Shown here: positions 25,601 through 53,343 of the stretch, in pieces | Layout: each line of letters starts with the position of its first letter | Position numbering within the stretch: position 1 is the stretch's first letter | From: Pristionchus mayeri | Taxonomy: Eukaryota > Nematoda > Chromadorea > Rhabditida > Neodiplogasteridae | Assembly (NCBI GenBank): GCA_036245805.1 | Contig: BTRK01000004.1 | Location: 28,753,541-28,817,540, forward strand | Direction of reading: 5' to 3' | Length of the DNA: 64,000 nucleotides | The notes under the pieces: generated by a model | Database searches by the model: none | Told to the model about the DNA's origin: nothing | The model's input: the letters and a program-made list of their open reading frames with translations, nothing else | Made by a program: the position numbers and the translations under genes

Positions 25601-27445
25601 CTGCAGGTCTGGGGTATGAGTGAACATGGAATAGTAAGGTGTACCTCGGGTGCCAGTCCGACGAGTCCCCCACTCATGGTGACGATGAATAGATCGAGTG
25701 TCTCCATGTTGATCAGTCGGACACACGGAGGCTGGTCGTAGCCCTCCTCTGCAAGTCAAATATACAGAAATGTCTCTGATATCTACACAATTCATTATAT
25801 AATTATCGATTCCATTAAGCCGCTATTACAACGTATTCGTTTTTTTTATTGTTCTAAACTATATCTTTGTCTGCCTGTTCGCACATACCCTTCATCATCT
25901 GAACTCTTTCGTCTTCTTCCTCCCTCGCCTTCTCTTCCTTCTCTCCTTCAGAATCAGACGATGACCACGTTCGAGAACGGTGACGTCTAAAACAGTTACA
26001 AAATAAATTCTTTCCTCAAATCCTCCTGACCTCCTCTCCTCAATTTCTTCCTTGATTCGTTTCTTCTCCTCCTTCTCTCTTCTATCTCGCTCCTCTCTGC
26101 AGCATCCCACCATTTTTACAAACAGAAATTTTTGTAATGATTTAAAACATTGATATTACTAGTTATAATTTCTTCTCCACGGTTGTAATGGATGGATGCA
26201 CTGACCTGTCTGGTCTCTCCTTTCCTCTGTCCCATTCTCGCTCCTTCGCACTCTTTCTCTCCTTCTCTCTATACCAATCCTCCTCCTGTACTCTACGGTC
26301 TTCCACTTCCACAAACTGCAACCATGGCCCTTCCAGCCCGCTCTTATTCCACTCTCTCTCACGTTATCTCCATCGAAGATTTGTCGTCTCCTGCTGCTTC
26401 TCTCCACATTCCTACGGTAGTCTTCATCGTCTCGACGAGAACGACGATCCCGTTCCCTGAATATCGATCCATCGACAGCATCACGTGAGATGATAATTAA
26501 ACATTTTAAAAAAATGTTTTTAAATATGAGTGTCTTCACTACTCGACGATAACAAAAGAGTAACCTCTGATCCCTTCTGTGTCTCCTCTTCACTCTATCC
26601 TCTTCATCCTCTAGCTTCTCGAGCATATCAAACAGAGTCTCGCAAACATCGATATCAGTTTGTCCCATTGCCTTCAAAGAAATCATAGCACCCCGTTCCA
26701 TAATTTGTAAACTTTAATATTTAGTTATCTGAGAGAAATAGATCATCGTGAAATTTTTTTATGCATGGCGTCCATGATGAAACGTTACATTACTTAAAAT
26801 ATATAAATGTTTTACATTCTCGCTTACTGTCAAGTGAGGGAAGGGAATACCTCAACAGTTCTGTATCCGAGTAAGTCAGCGGCGGCTCTGCGATGAGTTC
26901 GTCTCGACCATTCAGCTGAAGAGTATGGATAAGTGTCCAAATGGGGGAGAGAGACCGAGACTCGGTCCCCAATACGGACGAGGCTTCATGCTCTGGTACA
27001 CTTTGTACTGTCCATCCGTCTCGTCATAGTAGTAATAAGTCTGCGTATCAGAGTGGTAGAAGAGCGAGGTGTTCTGCAAGAATAGTTATTAAACTACCCG
27101 AATAATAAAAAATATTTACACATTTTCATAACCGCCACAATCACTAAACATAACATAGAACAGACAACTTAGTCTTTGATAATTAATATAAAACTACCAA
27201 ACGAACTTGATCATAGTAGTAACCACTCTCGTGCGAGTAGTACATATTGTACTCCTCGATGAAGACAAATCCAGGTGGAACTTTGGCTGTAAGCACCTCA
27301 GTAGCAGCTTGACGAAGCATATCGGCTATACTGCTCTTAAAGAAAGTCTCGCATTCTTCAGTTGAATACAGAGAAAGTATGAGAATACACTGACCTCTCC
27401 CGAAGCTGAATCGGCGGAAGCACCATTTCCATAGTCGGAGAACAT
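22610..27445 (-). CDS. AGGF1: AGGF1 orthologue (OCRE, FHA-like, G-patch)
   Basis: In animals this family is nuclear and linked to RNA processing. Start at ATG 27445 with a TTGTGTAG acceptor just upstream. The N-terminal exons encode SSIADMLRQAA and the aromatic OCRE repeat (GFVFIEEYNMYYSHESGYYYD, then a second YYYYDETDGQY unit at about 27000-27060). Arg/Ser-rich and Glu-rich stretches follow, then CVRLINMETLDLFIVTMSGG and VAISHGCTVAFAKTNRF running into LHIHSGRNTCSGCEPG, the FHA-like region as in vertebrate AGGF1. YTDRAKERRKMFG and the G-patch (GFKLLKSMGWKEGEGLG, 22905-22975) come next, and the end has the family-typical TKNAIWESARSRF followed by IEESEKKN and stop 22610. Domain order and the Cys-containing HIHSG motif match AGGF1, not RBM5/10. 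Exon joins near 26700-26830 are uncertain. The gene is divergent from SNF2 copy 1; the start codons are 527 bp apart. Confidence 0.9.
24249..24549 (+). mobile_element. tRNA-derived SINE in an AGGF1 intron
   Basis: The head has an RNA polymerase III A box (GTGGCGCAGTGG) and B box (GAGTTCGATTCC). A unique body of about 200 bp follows, and an A-rich tail ends near 24549. It is flanked by an 11-bp direct repeat, ATTATTGCCTT, at 24238-24248 and 24550-24560, which marks the target-site duplication. The first 22 bases inside the duplication are not tRNA-like and also occur at 24064-24085. Confidence 0.88.
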
Positions 27446-27972
27446 GATCTACACAATGGGAGAATATTAGGATACACTTGAATCGTAGTGAGATAGGAAT
27501 TATGCGGAATATTAGGCAAATAATACGATAACTCAAGAGTGCGCAACGAATTGGCAGACGACCGGAAAATAATGATATAGAACCGGAGAACAGCTTAGTG
27601 TATGCCGATGTTTCATGGATTTCCGCGACATTAAAATAATTATATAGCAATTTTCAATAGAATTATAAATATATTGAATTCAAACTGAGTGAGCATCTCC
27701 TTATGACTATAACATCAAGACAAAAAATGACTAATGTTTTGAGTTTAGGAATATTATTAAAAGAATGCAAACCGACTACTGTATAATTTTTTTAAAACAA
27801 GTACCTCATACGGAAATACAGGATTTTGAACGAATAATATGTCGATATTTCTACCGTAACCTGACATGTTTCGAAGTTTCATGTTTTCTTCTTCTTTTTT
27901 TATCTATTCTCTTTTTAGTCCTTGTGATATCGGGCGAGTGACATTTTTTATATCGAAATTTTTAATTGCAGG

Positions 27973-30900
27973 ATGGAAAGGCCCGAGACGTTGACTAATG
28001 CTGAGTTGAAGGCTGAACTTGCCACCTACGGCGTGCACATTGTCACCCTCTACCCGAAGTGAGATTTGCAATTCAGAAGTCGATATCTGAACTATTAATC
28101 TTCAGCTTTGCTATTGCTGTCATCATTCCCCTTTTTAGGAAGCGTCCTGAATACGAGGAGCAGCTGAGGACTCTCCGTATATCAGGTCCTGCTGAGCCCG
28201 TGGAGCGAAATCCTGACGCAGCTAGAGTGACGTGCGACTTGGAGGACATCGTGAGGGAGATGAAGAAAAAAAGTTGGTTATGTTCTTGTTTTTCGAAGGA
28301 ATCTGCATATAAGAATGGTTCCATCTTGTAGAGGTGGCCCTACGCCCTCATCAAACCGAGGCACTGCAGACCTTCTGGGACTGGCACGAGAAAGGAAGAG
28401 GAGGTCGGCCAATTACAATCACAGTTATCAATTTTGCTGTTGTAGGTATTCTCGGTGACGAGATGGGATTGGGAAAGACGTGCACTACAATCGTACACTT
28501 GATGCGGTAAGTTATTTTCATTCACGATGATCTTCTATCCTTTTCTAAACGTAGTTGCCCTGATGCGTCTACTATTCAATAATCAAATTGGATAACTAGT
28601 TTGCGTGGTTTGCGGGGTTTTGTGATAAGGATAAATATTGAACGCTACTATTGAGAGCCTGCTTAAAACGTTGTAAAAGGCTCGTGAGACCTCGGGCAAT
28701 TCGAAAAAGTTGGGATGGGGCTTCGCCCCATCCCAACTTTTTCGAATCACCCTCGGCCTCACGAGCCTTTCACAACGCTTACGCTGCGGGGGGTGAGAGC
28801 AGGTTAGGATGGTGTGGTGGTGCATTTGAGTTTTGTGCGATTTGGTAAAATGCACCATGTTGTGTGCTGTGCTGAAAGTGCGCGTCGTGAGGATGCTAAC
28901 GGTCAAGGTCGTAGCGCTGTAGGATGATTTTGAGCACGGATACGTTTGAGCCGAGTTAAAGCCATTTGAAGGAAAAGATCAAAGATCAAAGATAAGATTT
29001 TGAAAGTGCTCACCAAGGGAATTCATATGGACGAGGTCTTAGGCACATAGGATGAGTTTGAAGCGAATTAGAGCGACTTGAAGAAAAAATGTGACAGACA
29101 GACAGACAAACAAACAAACAAACAAACAAACAAAGGGACAGACAGACAGACAGACAGACGTTACGATATTTCTGTATGCAGTAATCTAGTTGTTTGCAGT
29201 CTGCGCAAGCTTGGCTACGGTCCGTTCCTAGTCTTCTCTCCACTCTCCGTCGTAGATCACTGGATGAAGGAGATTGAGAGGTACCTTTAAAGTAAATACT
29301 TTATTCTTTTTTACATAGTAGTTATTAAATCGTGTTTAGATTTTCCTGCGGTCTTCTTCAGCCTCAGCATCTGGGCTCTCAACTGTTGGTATGTAATCCT
29401 TTCTCAAAGGATAATTGCACCGATCAACATGTTTAGCAAAACGGGGCGTATCTGGCGTCCTTCTCCAAAAATTCTGTTGTAATTGTGGCTCACTGGGTAC
29501 GTTTTAAAGATAATGAAATTTAACTGATAATGGAATCGCATAAGCAACATTATTTTTTAAGCACGCGGAACAATATATCAAAAGGACCGCAGGAAAAGGC
29601 TCGCTCAAGGGATCTGCCTTCGGCATGGTGAGTCGAATCGCTTTTAATAAGTTCGGAGAACTGTGTTAGCAAGCCACTTATGGTGAGTAGTGTTTTTGTT
29701 TTTAAAATTCATTTCCTTATATTAATTGTGCTGTCAGGTGGTCGTTGACGAGGCTCATCGATGCAAAAACTCGAAGGGCCGACTTCACGACCTGTGCTCG
29801 AAGGTGAGAGCGGGTATCCCGCGTGTTTGACTAATTTCCTTCTCCCAGATGCCTACTCGATTTCTGCTGCTGACGGGAACGCCGATACAGAATACGCTCA
29901 ATGAACTCTACTCACTTCTTTCCATTGTCGACAGGAAGAGGTTTGCTTGAATTGTCTCAGATGTAACTCCCTGATCCCTAACAATGCAGATTCCCAATCC
30001 ACAAAGAGGAGGTTTGGGCCGAGGAACATTTGAAGAAGCGTGAGTTGAGAACAACTGGTCTTTAATATGCATCGTTTTAAGCGGACGAGGTGAAGGAGAT
30101 TCTGAGCGAGTACTTCCTGAGAAGAACGAAGGAACTTGTGTGCAAGGATCTGCCGCCCCTAAACCAAGTATGAAACAGCCAAGTTGTAGTGTACTGTAGT
30201 ATCGTGTGCAGGTTATCTTCTACCATGGACTGACTGAGATACAGACCAAACTGTACCTGGATGTACTGCATGTCGATCACGGTGAGCTATGCAATATTGC
30301 CCTCATTTCGACTGTTCTCTATGTTCTTGAGCGGATGAAATTGTTGGGTATTTTAGAGAGTATCAGCAAGCTGCGGTACAACTCGTTGATTGGCCAGCAG
30401 ATGCAACTTCGCAAGATCAGTGCCCATCCATGGCTCCTGAATGGTAAGAAAACAGTAGTATCGTTTCTTGTTGATTACAATTTGCACAGGTGTGGAACCC
30501 GAGCCTTTCGAAGAGAACGAAGAACTGGTTAAAGTATCAGAGAAGCTGACGGTTATCGATCGGCTGCTCAAGTGAATGTTTCCACTTTCTGCACTTTAAT
30601 ATTTTACATTTTTGTAGGTACCTTCTCGATAATGGCCATTCCGTCCTCGTTTTCTCTCAATTCGTCATCTTCCTTGATATTATCGAGGATTTCCTCAATT
30701 TGAGAGGTGAATCTGCTTCATGCCCATCTTGACCATCCCCGCCCTCTCAGGATTGGAGTTCTCCCGCATCGACGGCAGCGTCAATCTAGAAGTGCGAACT
30801 GAACAAGTCGCCAGCTTCAATTCTTCCACTAGGGGAAATGGTGAGTGTTCACAGCATGAGATCTATATTTTAAAAAAATATATATTGCAGGTCCCCGCAT

Positions 30901-32648
30901 CTTTCTGATCTCTACTCGTGCCGGAGGTCTGGGGCTCAACCTCACGAATGCAGGTATTTATACCCCTCCAGGGGGGTATGACAGAAGCGCAACGACAAAA
31001 GCACAACTCAGCAAAACTCGTTCAATAAACGTCCTAGCAACTTGTGGGTACCGTACACAATCAATAGTACAGTACCTCCATCACTTACTGTAATATGTTC
31101 CTTGGGTCAGATTCAGTTCCGTGGGTCATATATTTTTCTAAAATTCACAATGGATCTCAAAATGTGTCTACCATAGTCAGTGATACGCTACAGTACTTTC
31201 TGACTATTTTGAGATCCATTGTGAATTTTAGAAAAATATATGACCCAAGGAACAGATTACGGTAGGTGATTATGGTACTGTCGTATTGATTGTGTGCGGT
31301 ACTCCCAAGTTGCTAGGCCGTCGATTAAACGAGTTGTGCTGAGTTGCGCATTTGTCGTTACGCTTCTCTCATACCCCCCCCCCCCTCCAAAGTATCGAAT
31401 GCATTCAAAAACTTAGATACCGTACTCTTCGCCGATTCGGACTTTAACCCACAGGTTGACCTCCAAGCTCTTGCGAGGTCTCATCGCATCGGACAGACCA
31501 AGTGAGTTGTTGGCAGATCGATAGTAAGGAGTATTGATGGGCAGGCCGGTGAGAGTGATTCGTCTAGTGACTCGTTACACCGTCGAGCAGTATCTGGTGA
31601 GGAGAGTAGACAGAGGACTCAATCAACCATTCTATTCACAGCACTCGAAGGCTCGAGGCAAGTTGCAGCTGACTGGAAAGATCATCGGAGCTGCCGGTGA
31701 GCAGAGATAATATGGAAGAGAGTGGGGAAAGGGAATGTGCAGATGAACATCTGAGTGCTGTGGCCTCCGCGGTTAAGTACGCGGAAGAGCAAGCAGCGAA
31801 TCTTCAGGGACAACAGAGAAAGAAGATCGATCTGGTGAGGAATACGGTAGATTAGAGGATGGAGACTACCAATGATGAGTGTTTTAATGAATCACGCCCA
31901 TTTCAGACTGACGATGCAATCGAGAAGATCGTAGGGAAAACGGATAGAAAGGGACTGTGGGTGCCGATCGATGAAGATGAGGAGAAGAAGATGGAGGACG
32001 ATCAGGTCAGTCTCCTTCGAAATATAGTAGTGCTGTTTCAGCTCGAAGTGATCGAACATGTGGATGACAATGACAAGAAAGACATCGACCCCAACGACTA
32101 TAAAAGTTATTTGGTGAGCTATTTGATGTTATTTCGATTAAATGAATCATCTATTAATATATAGATATTCAAAAATCTCAAATTAATATTCCAGGGCAAG
32201 AATTTCCGTGTGGAAACTAGAGACAGAGACGAGCTGGATCTGAAGATCCGCTGTTCGAAGTACTCTGGAACTAGACAAAATGGTCAGTTGCATTTAGAGA
32301 ATTCGATTCCCGGCCGATGCAATTCTTTTTCTTTATTTATGATTTTGTTTTTGTAGGAACGGTCGTCGAGACGGAACTGGAGAAAGATCGCGAGCTGAGG
32401 CTGGAGAAACTGAAAGAGCTGGAAGCGAAGAGAAAGTTGAAGAGGAAATCTAAGAATAGCCAAGAAGAGGAGAATAATCTGCCGAAGAAGGCCAGGAGTG
32501 AGGAGGAGGATGAAGATGAGAAGGATGAAGAGAAGAAAGAGGAGAAAGATGGGGATGATGGGGGTGAGCGATGAATGCATTCTCATACGGGACAAATAGC
32601 TTCAATAAACCGTGTATTTTAGGTGCCGCAAAGGAAGAAGATGACTAG
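27973..32648 (+). CDS. SNF2-family chromatin remodeller, CHD1L/ALC1-like, tandem copy 1
   Basis: DNA-dependent ATPase that would slide or restructure nucleosomes. About 750 residues from some 27 small exons with consistent phases. The start ATG 27973 lies directly after an AATTGCAG acceptor. The N-terminus ([16 protein letters not shown]) resembles a SAP motif. Helicase motifs in order: [10 protein letters not shown], Ia [44 protein letters not shown], then [17 protein letters not shown], the GVEPEPFEE segment shared with CHD1[44 protein letters not shown]. The C-terminus is Lys/Glu-rich and charged (31900-32560), with no visible macro domain. An intron near 31000 carries a MITE; the intron at 28510-29190 carries another insertion. 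Relative to copy 2 it lacks three codons after GAYLA (29447). Confidence 0.92.
28585..29176. mobile_element. Insertion unique to SNF2 copy 1 with hairpin and CAGA/CAAA tail
   Basis: The matching intron of copy 2 (34077-34185) lacks this block. It contains a hairpin at about 28676-28770 whose stem centres on GGGATGGGG-CTTCG-CCCCATCCC, and a (GACA)n(CAAA)n(GACA)n microsatellite at 29094-29159. A simple-repeat tail of this kind, preceded on the minus strand by unique sequence, would fit a short non-LTR retrotransposon 3' end inserted on the minus strand, but no ORF supports it. Confidence 0.55.
30971..31383. mobile_element. MITE, GGGGGTATG family, in SNF2 copy 1
   Basis: Long terminal inverted repeats: GGGGGGTATGACAGAAGCGC at the left end and its near-complement at the right end, with pairing continuing inward through GACAAAAGCACAACTC. 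The flanks are a 6-bp direct repeat CCTCCA (30965-30970 and 31384-31389). Absent from the same intron of copy 2. A second internal inverted repeat surrounds about 31105-31260. Confidence 0.85.
32302..32321 (+). pseudogene. tRNA-Gly 3' fragment in the penultimate SNF2 intron
   Basis: The 20 bases match the B box, T-stem and acceptor 3' strand of tRNA-Gly(GCC), from TTCGATTCCC to CCGATGCA. No 5' half is present. The same fragment is at 41565-41584 in copy 2, so it was there before the duplication or was homogenised. Confidence 0.6.
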
Positions 32649-32889
32649 ATTAATGCTGATGATTTTTGACTGTGAATGCAGGCAATCGTACTCCTCCCCA
32701 CATAATTCATGTAATTTTTACTTGTTGTGTTTTCTTGTTAACTGTTTTCACTTTCGACCTGCTAAATATTGCTTACACAAGGCTTCTCTGTCGTAACTGT
32801 GCAATTGCTGTCGTACATTTCGTACTATACGCACCACTATCTGTAATCTACTGTTAATCATAAACGCATTTGATGCTAATTGACTTGCC

Positions 32890-33167
32890 ACGATGATAAG
32901 ACATTTCACACAAATGAAGTCGAATAATTTTTGTTCGGACTAGGACATTTCGAACAATTCGTTCGGAAAAATCAACCTGGAATAATCCAATAATCCACTT
33001 CGAAGTAGGACACTTCGCACAATTTTCGCGAGTGCGCACACAACTTTGGAGTCTCTTTTTCGCAGTATTAAAATTATTTCTCTGTAATATATTTATCAAT
33101 TATGTAATAAACAAAAATGTCTAATCACCACTTGCCATTTGCAAGTACTTCCTGTGGCTACAACAGC
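32890..33167. other. Spacer between the two SNF2 duplication units
   Basis: Similarity with the downstream side of copy 2 ends near 32890 (shared ATTGACTTGCCAC), and similarity with the upstream side of copy 1 resumes at about 33168 (ACAGCTTAGTGT). The spacer is AT-rich; no gene seen. Confidence 0.55.
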
Positions 33168-33534
33168 TTAGTGTGTGCCGATTTGGAATCCCGCGAAATT
33201 AAACTAATTTTTGTCGCAAGTTTCAATTGAATTATAAATATTTTGAATTCAATCTAAGTGAGCATCGCGGTATGACTATAAATAAATAGGATTTTTTTTA
33301 AATGGCTAATAGTAATCGATTTTAGGAATTTTCTGAGAGGAATTACCGACTACTGTATAATTTGAAATCATCGAAAAGTACTCATGCGGAAATACAGTGA
33401 CGCAGGGTTTTCAATATCGATCTGAAACATTTCGAGGTGTTTCACGTTTTTCTTTTTATTCATTTATTCTGTTTTTAGTCCTTGCGATATTGTGTGTGAG
33501 TGATATTTTTTATATGGAAATTGTTAATTGCAGG

Positions 33535-41911
<8,377 letters not shown>

Positions 41912-42449
41912 ATTAATGCTGATGATTTTTGACTGTGAATGCAGGCAATCGTACTCCTCCCCACATAATTCATGTAATTTTTACTTGTGAATTATAACTG
42001 TTTTAACTTTCGACTTCGTAAATATTGCTTACACAATGCTTATCTTTCATAACTGTGCAATGGCTTTCGTACAATTTGTACTCTAGGCACTACCTGTAAT
42101 CTACTAACTTTCATATATAGTGCTAATGATAAACGCATTTGATGCTAATTGACTTGCCACTTCGCACAAGGGTGGCACAGCCCGACGAGATTTACCACTG
42201 AGATGACCATCCCTAAATGACGGTCGGTGGGGGAATGATCACTAAAGGGAGTCTATTGCGTTATGCTCCATTTTCCTCGTTTTCTGTTCTGGGCGATATT
42301 TAGTCTCTAGTGTGAGTTTCAAGCAATCGTTATCAAATGTAATCCCTTCGAATTGACGAGCATGTCTTCGTTATTTTCGATGTTTGTGATCTCCCTCTCA
42401 TGGGTCCATGCGATCATTTGTCTGTTTAATCGATGCCTATCTCCTCAGT

Positions 42450-44687
42450 ATGCCCGAGGACATCGCAGTGAGCAAGTTCCGTGAGTATCTCCGAATCAAC
42501 ACGGAACAGCCCACACCCGACTATTGTGAGTGACTCTTTCCTCAAGTAGATCATTATGGATCTATCTCAGATGGATGTCAGAAGTTTCTGTACGCACTCG
42601 CAGATGAGCTGGGCATCGCTCGCACTTCCTATGAGGTTCATTCCCTGTTTTGTCACTCATTTTTTATCTCTATTCTTCTAGGCGGTTGCGGGCAAGCCAA
42701 TCGTGATTATGACCATACCCGGCTCCGATCCCTCCCTTCCCTCCCTCATGCTCTACTCCCACACCGACGTCGTCCCCACATTCAGGGTACGTTAGACTAC
42801 TGAACATACCGTATCTTCTGTTTCTGGTACAATTCGAACTTTATCATGTTCTTACCGTAACTTCAGTCTCTCTGCAGGACCACTGGACATACGATCCGTA
42901 CTCGGCACATAAGGACGATCAGGGCCGCATCTACGCCAGAGGAGCACAGGTTAGAATGATGGAAATTGGAGGGAACAATCGATATCCTGGTCTTTTTCAG
43001 GACATGAAGTGTGTTGGGTCTCAGTACTTCGAGGCCATTCGTCGCCACTTTGGAAGGGGAAAGAAGCAGTTCAAACGCACCATCCACTTGGTGTGGGGCC
43101 CTGGTGAGGATTACAATTTCTCGCCCCGTCCAAATGGAAATTTCAGACGAGGAGATCGGAGGACACGATGGCATGGAGAAATTCATCGAGACGGAGGATT
43201 TCAAGAAGCTCAATCTCGGATTCACACTCGATGAGGGACTTGCGTCGGAGAACGGAGTGAGCCAAGGGTGAATTACAGAAAGAAAGTGTATAATTTTTAG
43301 GTCTACAAAGTGTACTATGGAGAGCGGGCACCCTGGTGTGAGTTTATATTCCAAAACTGATTCGCAAGAAAAGAGGCAAAAGAGTTGCCCATGGCTGGAA
43401 TCGAACCAGCGTCGCCACGGCCACAACGTGGAGTACTAACCACTATACTACATGGGCCGATAGCAGAGCGCACTAGAGTCGCTTACCCCCTCGCACTCTT
43501 TCTCTCAACACGCGAGAGTAGTATGCACACGTTATCTCTCTGTCTGCAATTGAGTTTGGCAAGGGAAAAATATACTAAAGAATTGCAGGGTTGGAGATCA
43601 CATTCACTGGCAATCCTGGCCATGGCAGCAAATTCATCGAGAATACTGCCGTTGAGAAACTGGTGAGTCAAGGTTCCAGTAGTCCCTGTTTCTATTCTTA
43701 ATCACTTATCATATGACATTTAATATTTATTAATTAAATTAAATATTTATTAATTAAATATTTATTTTCCGCCACCGTATATTCCCTCTTGTCAGCACAA
43801 GTTCATGACGTCTGCTCTGTCGTTCCGTGCAGAGCAGAAGGCGAAGCTGGACGCCCATCCAGAGTTCAACATCGGCAACGTCACCACTCTCAACATCACC
43901 ATAATCAAGGTACGGTAGCACGGCTACAGTACCCTGAGAGTGAGTATCGGCTTGCAGGGTGGGGTGCAGACTAACGTGGTGCCCGAGAAGATAGTGGCGA
44001 ATGTCGACTGTCGCGTCACTCCCACCGACAACTTTGAGGTCCGATCTTTGATGCCTTCTTAGTTTGATCTTTGATCTCAGGAGTTGGAGGCGAAGATTCG
44101 CGGATGGTGCAAGGAGGCGGGAGAGGGAGTCACCATCAAGTGGCTTCAGGTAAACACTTTGATCCTCGAGAAAGTAGTCTGACCACTAGTTTGTTTCCAC
44201 ATGAGCTTATTCTGATCTTTGATCTCTGCAGAAGTGCATGACGAAGAGTATCACTCCGACGACGCGCGACGATCCCTGGTGGGCTGCACTCGACGACGTC
44301 CTCAACGAAGAGTCAGTTGATCTTTGATCTCTGTAGATAATTGTTTCCCTTCCAGAGGTTGTAAGTACACCAAAGAGATCTTCGTGGGTGCTACTGACTC
44401 GCGATACCTGAGAGCGGTGAGTGGAGCAGATAACTAATGAGAGATCAAAGATCACTCTTCAGAAGGGCCTCAAGTCGATCGGATTCTCGCCCATGATCAA
44501 CATTCCCTCGCTACTCCACGATCACAACGAGTCAGTTTTCCTCGTTTATCACGGTTTTACCGGAGAAGGAAATTACCAACATTTCGTTCGAGGTGAGTGC
44601 TCCTTCAGATACATCACCGAGTCGCTCTTCCTCCGTGGAGTCCAAATCTACGAGAAGATGATCGAGCGATTGGCTGATCTCCCTTGA
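42450..44687 (+). CDS. ACY1: Aminoacylase-1 (M20 family zinc hydrolase)
   Basis: Cytosolic enzyme that hydrolyses N-acyl-L-amino acids to free amino acids and carboxylates. Start ATG 42450 directly after a CTCCTCAG acceptor, stop 44685-44687; about 400 residues, the usual size. Metal and catalytic motifs are in order: LYSHTDVVPTF (His and Asp), GAQDMK (bridging Asp), GPDEEIGGHDGM (general base Glu and metal Glu), DEGLASENG, the dimerisation-domain GNPGHGSKF with the conserved His, GGVQTNVVP, and LLHDHNE near the C-terminus with the last metal ligand. Exons are short and phase-consistent. One intron contains a tRNA-His gene on the opposite strand, another an AT-rich (TTAATTAAATA) repeat near 43733-43768. 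It lies 539 bp downstream of SNF2 copy 2; nothing indicates that they share a transcript. Confidence 0.96.
43386..43457 (-). tRNA. tRNA-His (anticodon GTG)
   Basis: Acceptor GCCCATG pairs fully with CATGGGC, discriminator A. The anticodon loop is TTGTGGC and the anticodon stem CCACG/CGTGG is perfect. The D arm ATAGTGGTTA and T arm GCTGG-TTCGATT-CCAGC are canonical. Antisense in an intron of the aminoacylase gene. Confidence 0.97.
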
Positions 44688-45346
44688 AGACCATCCATCT
44701 TCTGATCCCCCTTCCATAGACCCACTTGTGATACCCTCTTTCGTACTGTATCTAGCACGGGGAAACATATGAAATATTATTGTTTTATCAGAATGCACTA
44801 GTATGTGACAAGATAAATCTATAGTGCAAAGTATCAAAATATCGGCACACTCACTTAATCGGGCATTACACCAAGTATTATGTGATTGTTAATAGATTAT
44901 TCGAATAATTAAACAGGGCGCAATGGACAAGAATTACAGTACGACAACTTGTACGAGGAAGACGAATACGGTAAGTGAATGCAATCTAGCGCGTCCTATC
45001 CAATTCACACGTTCTCTAGACGAGAGAGCGAATAAACTAGAAAGAGCCGAGTACGGGAACTGAATGTCAACGTATCACAACGATTAGCGGGAAGAGGAAG
45101 ACAATAATCTGGATTGATACAAGCTCTAGATTTGCGTGTGTGGATCACCAACTGAGAAGTGGGCGGGGCTACAGTAATGAATCATTTGGATACGAGGCAC
45201 GAGACTGAAGGGATGAATGGAGGCAATGAAAGAGATGAGAAGCGTACGACTGTCTGCACCCGGGGATTCTTGCAACAGGTGAGGGGAGGGGAATGATCGG
45301 GGGATTGTACTAGGTAGGTCACGGGGAGGGGAGGGAGGGGAGTCGA
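44688..45346. other. Intergenic, convergent gene ends
   Basis: Separates the stop of the aminoacylase gene from that of the SNX9-like gene. Apart from a G-rich stretch near 45318-45340 I see no feature. Confidence 0.6.
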
Positions 45347-52833
<7,487 letters not shown>

Positions 52834-52843
52834 AAGAACTAAC

Positions 52844-53343
52844 NNNNNNNNNNNNNNNNNNNNNNNNNNNNNNNNNNNNNNNNNNNNNNNNNNNNNNNNN
52901 NNNNNNNNNNNNNNNNNNNNNNNNNNNNNNNNNNNNNNNNNNNNNNNNNNNNNNNNNNNNNNNNNNNNNNNNNNNNNNNNNNNNNNNNNNNNNNNNNNNN
53001 NNNNNNNNNNNNNNNNNNNNNNNNNNNNNNNNNNNNNNNNNNNNNNNNNNNNNNNNNNNNNNNNNNNNNNNNNNNNNNNNNNNNNNNNNNNNNNNNNNNN
53101 NNNNNNNNNNNNNNNNNNNNNNNNNNNNNNNNNNNNNNNNNNNNNNNNNNNNNNNNNNNNNNNNNNNNNNNNNNNNNNNNNNNNNNNNNNNNNNNNNNNN
53201 NNNNNNNNNNNNNNNNNNNNNNNNNNNNNNNNNNNNNNNNNNNNNNNNNNNNNNNNNNNNNNNNNNNNNNNNNNNNNNNNNNNNNNNNNNNNNNNNNNNN
53301 NNNNNNNNNNNNNNNNNNNNNNNNNNNNNNNNNNNNNNNNNNN
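52844..53343. other. Assembly gap (500 N)
   Basis: Exactly 500 unknown bases, which suggests a fixed-size placeholder and not a measured length. It separates the SNX9-like gene (minus) from the kinesin gene (plus), both of which lack their 5' ends. Confidence 0.99.

Noticed and set aside
29090..29160. CRISPR-like or short tandem array
   Set aside because: It is a tetranucleotide microsatellite (GACA/CAAA) with no spacers, in a eukaryotic intron.
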